From Bacteroidales bacterium (GTDB lineage Bacteria > Bacteroidota > Bacteroidia > Bacteroidales > P3), in the NCBI GenBank assembly GCA_031263015.1, contig JAISGN010000012.1, positions 62,001-126,000 of the forward strand: a DNA stretch of 64,000 nucleotides. The letters run 5' to 3'. Each line of letters starts with the position of its first letter. Within the stretch, counting starts at the first letter, position 1. This document shows, one piece after another, positions 58,642 to 64,000 of this stretch. The notes beneath the pieces are model-generated. The model ran no database searches and was not told where the DNA came from. It worked only from the letters and a program-made list of their open reading frames with translations. The position numbers were made by a program, and so were the translations under genes.

Positions 58642-60732
58642 ATGATACGCAAATATAGTGCAACATTATTGTTATTGATTATGACTATTTCTTGCTTTGC
58701 AGAAACATTGTCAAAGAATCCTCCTGTTAAAGAGACGCAACCATGCAGTATTTCAGCAGGAAACGATACAACAATCAGAATATCGCAGGGCAGTATCACC
58801 ATATCATTAAATGCTCCTGACGGAGCGTTGTCATATAATTGGACTTCATCAAACGGTTCTTTTATTGCCGAACCTGATTCCGCACATACATACGCTATAA
58901 TCTCAGAAACAACATCTTTTTATTTAACTGCGAATTATGTAGATAGTACAAATCTTGTATATAATGGGGATTTTGAATTAGGGAATGTTGGTTTCACTTC
59001 AGCTTTAAATCATTATGAAGATGGGGATAACCACTTTGGTGCATATATTATCGCAGATAGTTCTATTGACTTCTTTCCTGCTTCTCCCAGTGTAAGTTGT
59101 GAGGGTGATGGTCTTTTTATGTGTATAGACGGAGCAAGATCTCCGACATATATTTACCTATCAACTGTTAATGTAGAGCCAAATACAGACTATATGTTTT
59201 CCGTACAATCTACCAATTTCAATCATGCATCTTCATTTGTTCCTAATTCACAACTATCAATCTTGCAATTTTCAGTTAATAATGTCGCAATAGGGAATAA
59301 TTTCGTTAATAGTAATTATTCATGTGATTGGAAAACTTTTTTTGAAATATGGAACAGCGGAACAAATTCAAATGCCGCTATAAGAATACTAAATAATAAT
59401 ACTGCGGCTTCGGGGAATGATTTTGCTATTGATAACGTTATGTTCCGTAAAGTTTGTAATGCTACCGATACGATAACCTTTTACATTATTCATCCGTGCA
59501 ATTGGGATGTAGAATTGCCGAATGATATAACAATATGCAAGGGTGATAGCATTAAACTCTACAATATGAAAAGGGATAGCTGCAATTATCAATGGCAATA
59601 CACCGATGAGTACGGCAATTCGCAATATGCGTTTAATGATACTTTATCCGTGCCCATTTATGCTTCGCAACGGATTAGTCTTTTGCTCAATAAAGGCAAT
59701 GGATGCGACACTATGCTTTATGTAAATGTTTTTGTAGATGAACTTCCGCCGATTTCAATAACAGGAAACAAGATTGTATGCTACGGAGACTCTACAACGC
59801 TGACTGCTAATGTCGCTTACGGAGATTGTATCTTCGTTTGGAATGATTCCGATACTGCTTCTACCATAACCATACGCCCAACCGCCGATACAACTCTTAA
59901 TGTTACCGCAATTACTCCTTATGGCTGCAAAACGACATCTCAAACGACAGTCTCCATACAAAGTCCGAGGGCAACCTTACCAAATGATATTATAATATGT
60001 CAGGGAGACACGACAATATTACCCGTTATCGGCATCGCAAACAGATACGAATGGTCGTCCGTACCTTATGACAGCACACTGACACTGCTTAATGACAGCA
60101 CGATTTCAGTGTCTCCCAATCAGGATACGAGATATAATGTGCGTGCAATCATCAATGACAGTTGTTTTGACGAGGATGATGTGATGGTTAGGGTAGAAGA
60201 GATACCTGTTGCAAGGATTAGTTATTCGCCGTTAAGCATTGACCAGGAGAATCCGATAGTTGAGTTTGAGGATAGTTCGTTATACGGCACTAATTCCTTA
60301 TGGGAAATCAGTGATGGCACAACATATTCTCAGCCTGCCTTCTCTCATACCTTTGATATCAACAATGACGAGTACAATGTGTCTCTTATTTCTTCTACTG
60401 CCAACGGTTGTGCCGATACTGCCAGCATAACGCTCAATGTGATGAGCAACCATTATATTTTTGCACCGAATGCTGTTTGCCCTACCGAGAAAAATCCTCT
60501 TAATGCGGCGTTCAGAGTATTTATAACAGGCACTTCGGAATTTGAATTAACGATTTACAATCGTTATGGTCAGGTTGTGTGGCGTACAAACGACAAAAAC
60601 GCAGCATGGGACTGCAAATACAATAATCTTTATGTGCCATCGGGAACGTATGTGTGGAGAGCAATTTATTCTTTTGAAGATTCGCCGGGAGCACAGCAGC
60701 AAAAAACTTCGTCATTTGTCGTTTATTATTAG
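58642..60732 (+). CDS. Large secreted protein with PKD-like repeats and type B gliding C-terminal domain
   Basis: This 696-aa protein has a signal peptide (about 1-20, ISCFA-E). An N-terminal Ig/PKD-like region (GALSYNWTSSNGSF) leads into a carbohydrate-binding-like jelly roll (about 100-270, LVYNGDFELGNVGFTS to FAIDNVMFRKV). Several Ig-like repeats follow with recurring motifs (DITICKGDSI, NKIVCYGDSTTLTA, DIIICQGDTTILPV), then a PKD-like domain. The C-terminus is a type B gliding/T9SS domain (FAPNAVCPTEKNPLNAAFRVF, LTIYNRYGQVVW, GTYVWRAIYSF). It is probably exported through SprA and placed on the surface. Confidence 0.88.
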   Translation: MIRKYSATLLLLIMTISCFAETLSKNPPVKETQPCSISAGNDTTIRISQGSITISLNAPDGALSYNWTSSNGSFIAEPDSAHTYAIISETTSFYLTANYVDSTNLVYNGDFELGNVGFTSALNHYEDGDNHFGAYIIADSSIDFFPASPSVSCEGDGLFMCIDGARSPTYIYLSTVNVEPNTDYMFSVQSTNFNHASSFVPNSQLSILQFSVNNVAIGNNFVNSNYSCDWKTFFEIWNSGTNSNAAIRILNNNTAASGNDFAIDNVMFRKVCNATDTITFYIIHPCNWDVELPNDITICKGDSIKLYNMKRDSCNYQWQYTDEYGNSQYAFNDTLSVPIYASQRISLLLNKGNGCDTMLYVNVFVDELPPISITGNKIVCYGDSTTLTANVAYGDCIFVWNDSDTASTITIRPTADTTLNVTAITPYGCKTTSQTTVSIQSPRATLPNDIIICQGDTTILPVIGIANRYEWSSVPYDSTLTLLNDSTISVSPNQDTRYNVRAIINDSCFDEDDVMVRVEEIPVARISYSPLSIDQENPIVEFEDSSLYGTNSLWEISDGTTYSQPAFSHTFDINNDEYNVSLISSTANGCADTASITLNVMSNHYIFAPNAVCPTEKNPLNAAFRVFITGTSEFELTIYNRYGQVVWRTNDKNAAWDCKYNNLYVPSGTYVWRAIYSFEDSPGAQQQKTSSFVVYY

Positions 60733-60797
60733 CATAAGTAGTTATCAGTGCGAGCATTGCTTGCATTATTTTCCCATTGCTTTATTTGCCCGAAACC

Positions 60798-60902
60798 AAA
60801 CGCTGTTTCGTTAAAATAAAACGGCGTTTCGTGCGAATGAAACAGCCTTTTAGAAAAATGAAAGGCTGTTTGCTGAAAACCAAACGCCGTTTGCAGAAAA
60901 TA
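60798..60902. repeat. 21-bp repeat array R16 (5 units) abutting the fabG promoter
   Basis: Units start at 60798, 60819, 60840, 60861 and 60882 with cores CGCTG, CGGCG, CAGCC, GGCTG and CGCCG, all between AAA and TTT. Units 3 and 4 form an 11-bp perfect inverted repeat. The array ends 3 bp before the fabG -7 box. Confidence 0.95.
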
Positions 60903-60905
60903 TTA

Positions 60906-60913
60906 TATCTTTG
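60906..60913 (+). promoter_or_regulatory. Putative -7 element for fabG
   Basis: TATCTTTG followed by C, 22 nt before the ATG at 60936. Confidence 0.65.
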
Positions 60914-60935
60914 CAGATTAAAATAATATACAAAT

Positions 60936-61682
60936 ATGAGTTTATTAAAGAATAAGGTCGCCATCATCACAGGTGCGGCAAGAGGGATAGGTAAGTCTAT
61001 CGCATTGGAATTTGCTAAACAGGGATGCGATATTGCTTTCACCGACATCAAAAAGGATGAAAATATGCTCAATGTTGAGAACGAATTGAAGGCATTAGGT
61101 ATCAAAGCAATAGGATATGAATCCAATGCGGCATCTTTTGAAGACAGCGAAAAATTAGTTGAAAACGTTGTAGCGGAATTTGGTCGTATTGATATTTTGG
61201 TTAATAACGCCGGCATAACTCGCGATAATCTATTGATGAGAATGAGCGAACAGGATTGGGATTTGGTGATTAACATCAATCTTAAAAGCGTTTTTAATCT
61301 TACTCACGCCGTTCAGAAGATTATGTTGAAGCAACGCAGCGGCAGTATCATCAATATGAGCAGCGTAGTAGGGGTTAGCGGCAATGCAGGTCAAGCAAAC
61401 TATTCGGCATCTAAGGCAGGAATAATCGGATTTACCAAAAGCATTGCACAGGAATTAGGCTCTCGTAATATAAGATGTAATGCTATTGCGCCGGGATTTA
61501 TTATCACTGATATGACAGCAAAATTAAGCGATGATGTTCGCAAGGATTGGGAGAAGAAAATACCTTTGCGGCGTGGTGGAATACCCGAAGAGGTTGCCAA
61601 AGCCTGCGTCTTCTTCGCATCAGACCTTAGTTCGTATGTGAGTGGGCAAGTATTAAACGTTTGTGGTGCTATGAACTGCTAA
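60936..61682 (+). CDS. fabG: 3-oxoacyl-[acyl-carrier-protein] reductase
   Basis: This 248-aa short-chain dehydrogenase reduces 3-oxoacyl-ACP with NADPH in fatty-acid elongation. Cofactor motif TGAARGIGKSIA, the NNAGITRDNLLMRM segment typical of FabG, catalytic serine in INMSSVVG, tyrosine and lysine in YSASKAG, and IAPGFIITDM are all in order. The C-terminus (VLNVCGAMNC) replaces the usual GGM.M ending only slightly. It is followed after 46 bp by a PLP-enzyme gene that may share its transcript. Confidence 0.93.
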   Translation: MSLLKNKVAIITGAARGIGKSIALEFAKQGCDIAFTDIKKDENMLNVENELKALGIKAIGYESNAASFEDSEKLVENVVAEFGRIDILVNNAGITRDNLLMRMSEQDWDLVININLKSVFNLTHAVQKIMLKQRSGSIINMSSVVGVSGNAGQANYSASKAGIIGFTKSIAQELGSRNIRCNAIAPGFIITDMTAKLSDDVRKDWEKKIPLRRGGIPEEVAKACVFFASDLSSYVSGQVLNVCGAMNC

Positions 61683-61728
61683 CAAAAAGGGAATTTACTA
61701 TTTAATAATATAAAAACATTAAACTAAT

Positions 61729-62931
61729 ATGAATAAATTTGATCCTGCTGCGGCGATAAATGCCGTTCAGCAAACATCTGCGGAGCGTGGAATAAATCCT
61801 TCCATTAATGATTCTGCTACTTTTACTTTTGAAAAGGGACAAACGATGACGGATACCTTTCATGGGGAAGCCACCGGCTCGTATCTTTATTCTCGTAATT
61901 GGAATCCGTCTGCTACTTCTTTATGTCGTGCTTTGGCAGCAATGGAAGGAACAGAGGCGGCTTGGGTAACAGGTAGCGGAATGGCTGCAATAACCTGTAC
62001 ATTGTTGCAATGTTTGCAAAATGGAGACCATTGCGTTGCATCAATGACTGTGTATGGCGGAACGTTTGCTTTCCTTAATAACTATTGTCGGCGTTTGGGT
62101 ATAGACGTTACCTTCGTTGATAGCACGGATTTTGAAGAAGTGAAAGCTGCATGCAAGCCTAATACAAAGGTTATTTACACTGAAACAATGTCTAATCCTT
62201 TATTGCGTATTTCAAATATCGGAAAGTTAAGAGAAATTGCAGATAAAGCGGGTGCAAAACTAATTGTTGATAATACTTTCTCTCCAATGATTTTCTCGCC
62301 ATACAAACTTGGGGCGCATATCGTTGTTTATTCAATGACAAAATTTATCAACGGTAAGAACGATTGCGTTGCCGGAGCCATTTGTGCTGATCAGGCTTTT
62401 ATTGATTCGTTGGTTGATGTCAATAATGGAACAGCTATGCTGCTTGGACCTGTTTTGGATAGTTATAGAGCAACATCTATTTTGAAGAATCTTTATACTT
62501 TGCACGTCAGAATGCAACAACACAGCCGCAATGCAATGTATCTGGCTGAGAAATTCAATGAAATAGGTATTAAAGCCACATATCCCGGTTTGCCTACTCA
62601 CATTGATCACAAGATTATGGTAGAAGAAATGAATGAAGGCTTTGGTTTTGGTGGTATGCTCGCTATTGATTTGATTACTGCTGAGCGTGCAAATGCTCTA
62701 ATGGAGTTAATGCAAAAGAAAGGCATAGGATTCTTGGCTGTAAGTTTAGGATATTTCCGCACATTATTCTCTTGCTCTGGAAAATCTACTTCTTCTGAAG
62801 TTCCTGACGAGATTCAGCACAAGATGGGTATGAGTGAAGGTCTTCTTCGCTACTCTGTCGGTCTTGATCACGACATTGCACATACGTTTGAGGTCATAAA
62901 AGAATGCTTAAAGGAATTAAAGTTCATTTAA
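61729..62931 (+). CDS. Cys/Met metabolism PLP-dependent enzyme (methionine gamma-lyase-like)
   Basis: This 400-aa enzyme is of the cystathionine beta/gamma-synthase-lyase superfamily. The PLP lysine is K205 in VYSMTKFINGK. Other landmarks are TGSGMAAI, SMTVYGGTFAFL, YTETMSNPLLRI, VDNTFSPMIFSP and the C-terminal LLRYSVGLD. Active-site details separating methionine gamma-lyase, O-acetylhomoserine sulfhydrylase and cystathionine lyase cannot be settled by eye. Methionine gamma-lyase fits the amino-acid-fermenting gene set here. A strong terminator follows. Confidence 0.88.
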   Translation: MNKFDPAAAINAVQQTSAERGINPSINDSATFTFEKGQTMTDTFHGEATGSYLYSRNWNPSATSLCRALAAMEGTEAAWVTGSGMAAITCTLLQCLQNGDHCVASMTVYGGTFAFLNNYCRRLGIDVTFVDSTDFEEVKAACKPNTKVIYTETMSNPLLRISNIGKLREIADKAGAKLIVDNTFSPMIFSPYKLGAHIVVYSMTKFINGKNDCVAGAICADQAFIDSLVDVNNGTAMLLGPVLDSYRATSILKNLYTLHVRMQQHSRNAMYLAEKFNEIGIKATYPGLPTHIDHKIMVEEMNEGFGFGGMLAIDLITAERANALMELMQKKGIGFLAVSLGYFRTLFSCSGKSTSSEVPDEIQHKMGMSEGLLRYSVGLDHDIAHTFEVIKECLKELKFI

Positions 62932-62967
62932 TGGCAAGATAACTTATAGCAATACGCTAAAACATAG

Positions 62968-62994
62968 GGGCAAATTCAACATTTGCCCTTTTTT
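62968..62994 (+). terminator. Rho-independent terminator after the Cys/Met lyase gene
   Basis: The stem GGGCAAAT/ATTTGCCC with a TCAAC loop is followed by six Ts, 37 bp after the stop codon. Confidence 0.93.
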
Positions 62995-63119
62995 ATAGCC
63001 TTAATATGGCAATAAATCCAAATCAGAATTATATCTTAAATGATTGGATTCGCTTTCTTATTAGTTTTATGTCATTAAAATAGAGTAGGGGAGAGATGAT
63101 GTTTGCTTTGGCAAAAACG

Positions 63120-63182
63120 AAACAGCCTTTTGTGAAAATAAAAGGCTGTTTTATTTTTACAAAACGGCGTTTGGAGAAAATA
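63120..63182. repeat. 21-bp repeat array R17 (3 units)
   Basis: Units start at 63120, 63141 and 63162 with cores CAGCC, GGCTG and CGGCG. Units 1 and 2 are inverted copies of the core. A CTTGATTTTGTC-type unit follows. Confidence 0.92.
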
Positions 63183-63259
63183 TTACTTGATTTTGTCAGA
63201 GGCGAATTAGATATAGTTATTTTTATACTACTTAGAGATAAAATAAAGCATTGATTTCT

Positions 63260-63696
63260 GATTACAATTGTAAAAGACAATGCGATTACTCTTGTAATTA
63301 CAATTGTCAATTGAGGGTTTGGAGTGATGAATATTGTAATATACAAGAATATTAACAAATATAAAGTTACAATATACGGATTTGGTATATATATTTCGCC
63401 ATCTCGTAAAAACCAAATCATTATTTGATTATATATTACTAATAACCAGAAATTTATTACGCTTAATTAATGTTATAGATGATTAGAATTAAGAAAATAA
63501 ATCCTCAATATAATTAAAATAAATACTACTCTAATATGATGAAATTATGTTCTATAATCATTTTTAATCAAAATGAAACATTTTTACTTATTCTACGTAT
63601 AGTAATTACAATTGTGAAAGAAATAAGAATGCAAATACGTAAATCTTGTCTTGATTACAAAAGTAAATAACAGCAACAGTAAATTACAAAAGTGAA
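63260..63696. promoter_or_regulatory. Cluster of operator-like sites (RATTACAAWWGTNAA) before an XRE regulator
   Basis: Sites at 63260-63274 (with the perfect palindrome TTACAATTGTAA at 63262-63273), 63296-63310, 63604-63618, 63653-63667 and 63682-63696 share RATTACAAWWGTNAA. A weaker dyad lies at 63284-63298. The last site is 5 bp before the XRE start codon, and the last two are 29 bp apart. The rest of this AT-rich 700-bp region shows no gene. Confidence 0.6.
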
Positions 63697-63701
63697 TAAT
63701 A

Positions 63702-64000
63702 ATGGAAGAAAGAATTAAACAGATTATGGCAAACTACGGATTGACTGCCGGAAGTTTTGCAGAAATTTTAGGTATTCAAGCCTCAGCAATTTCACATATT
63801 ATTAATGGACGCAATAATCCGAGTTTGGAATTTGTGAAGAAGGTTTTGGCAAAATTTCCCGATATAACATTTGAATGGCTTGTGTTGGGCAAGGGCTCAA
63901 TGAACACTTTGGAGAAAAATAACATTGAAGAGCCGTCATTATTTGATAATCAACAGCCCAAAGAACCTATACAAGCAAATTTAAATGAAGAAAAGCCGAT
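63702..64000 (+). CDS. XRE-family helix-turn-helix transcriptional regulator, cut by window edge
   Basis: An ATG at 63702 opens a frame that runs to the end of the window (about 99 codons). Residues 1-68 form a Cro/CI-type HTH: MEERIKQIMANYGLTAGSFAE, ILGIQASAISHIINGRNNPS, FVKKVLAKFPDITFEWLVLGKGSM. The recognition helix is near QASAISHIINGRN. The remainder (residues 69-99) is a polar linker, so a C-terminal domain may follow outside the window. The repeated operator-like sites directly upstream suggest it regulates its own gene. Confidence 0.85.
   Translation, partial: MEERIKQIMANYGLTAGSFAEILGIQASAISHIINGRNNPSLEFVKKVLAKFPDITFEWLVLGKGSMNTLEKNNIEEPSLFDNQQPKEPIQANLNEEKP

Overview
The window is about 64 kb of low-GC, gene-dense chromosome from a member of the Bacteroidota, most likely a Bacteroidales-like anaerobe. 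The lineage call rests on several things seen in the sequence. The promoters have the Bacteroidota form TAnnTTTG, followed closely by the gene, sometimes with a TTTG 18-19 nt upstream. There are type IX secretion/gliding genes (sprA, a PorP/SprF family protein, two proteins with gliding-type C-terminal domains), an S46 dipeptidyl-peptidase, DUF4369, DUF3276 and DUF5683 proteins, a DRTGG protein and a B12-dependent ribonucleotide reductase. Peptidases, NADP-type glutamate dehydrogenase, a methylmalonyl-CoA decarboxylase/acyl-CoA carboxylase pair and a Cys/Met PLP enzyme suggest peptide and amino-acid fermentation (inference).

Layout. 1-5 kb: start of nrdJ (minus), mtaB, tRNA-Glu(CTC), a deoxyhypusine-synthase-like gene and a radical SAM gene. 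5-11 kb: an MCE/MlaD protein and an amidase (minus), then an S46 peptidase-FKBP-phosphopantetheinyl transferase run. 11-23 kb: a sensor kinase (minus), a candidate small RNA, rsmA-mntP, then the 7.2-kb sprA. 22-31.5 kb: a DUF4369 lipoprotein and lpxH, then minus-strand runs pepE-tsaC and carboxylase beta-BCCP-guaA-LysM protein, and aroC. 32-42 kb: gdhA, porP/lipoprotein, thiL-HAD-ftsB, typA, a secreted YD-like protein, recN. 42-51 kb: two TPR genes (one fused to DUF2971), an FKBP-DnaQ-FAH operon, DRTGG-PHP, hflX. 51-64 kb: two uncharacterised genes, cutC, a sigma factor with an overlapping putative anti-sigma gene, a Pur-family protein, parA-parB-DUF5683, a large gliding-C-terminal protein, fabG, a Cys/Met lyase, and the start of an XRE regulator preceded by repeated operator-like sites.

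The strongest unexplained signal is a dispersed family of intergenic tandem repeats with an exact 21-bp period. I count 17 loci, nearly all between transcription units. Many units consist of an 11-bp core AAA-N5-TTT (N5 = CAGCC, CGCCG or CAGCG, each in either orientation) plus a 10-bp A/T-rich spacer. Other sub-types (TTTGAYT, GTGCGAYACGCAC, TTAGTGTTTT) keep the same 21-bp phase. Two distant loci share the same order of units. Several arrays end 1-3 bp before a promoter -7 box or begin at a stop codon. Because 21 bp is seven codons, these arrays create spurious heptad-repeat reading frames, which I have not annotated as genes.

Other points of interest: a chorismate synthase lacking two conserved loops, an in-frame duplication at the start of pepE, an apparent anti-sigma factor carrying a type-B gliding C-terminal domain, a TPR-DUF2971 fusion, an O-antigen-ligase remnant, and a candidate ~65-nt terminated RNA upstream of rsmA. 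Family names come from recalled motifs; no database search was run.
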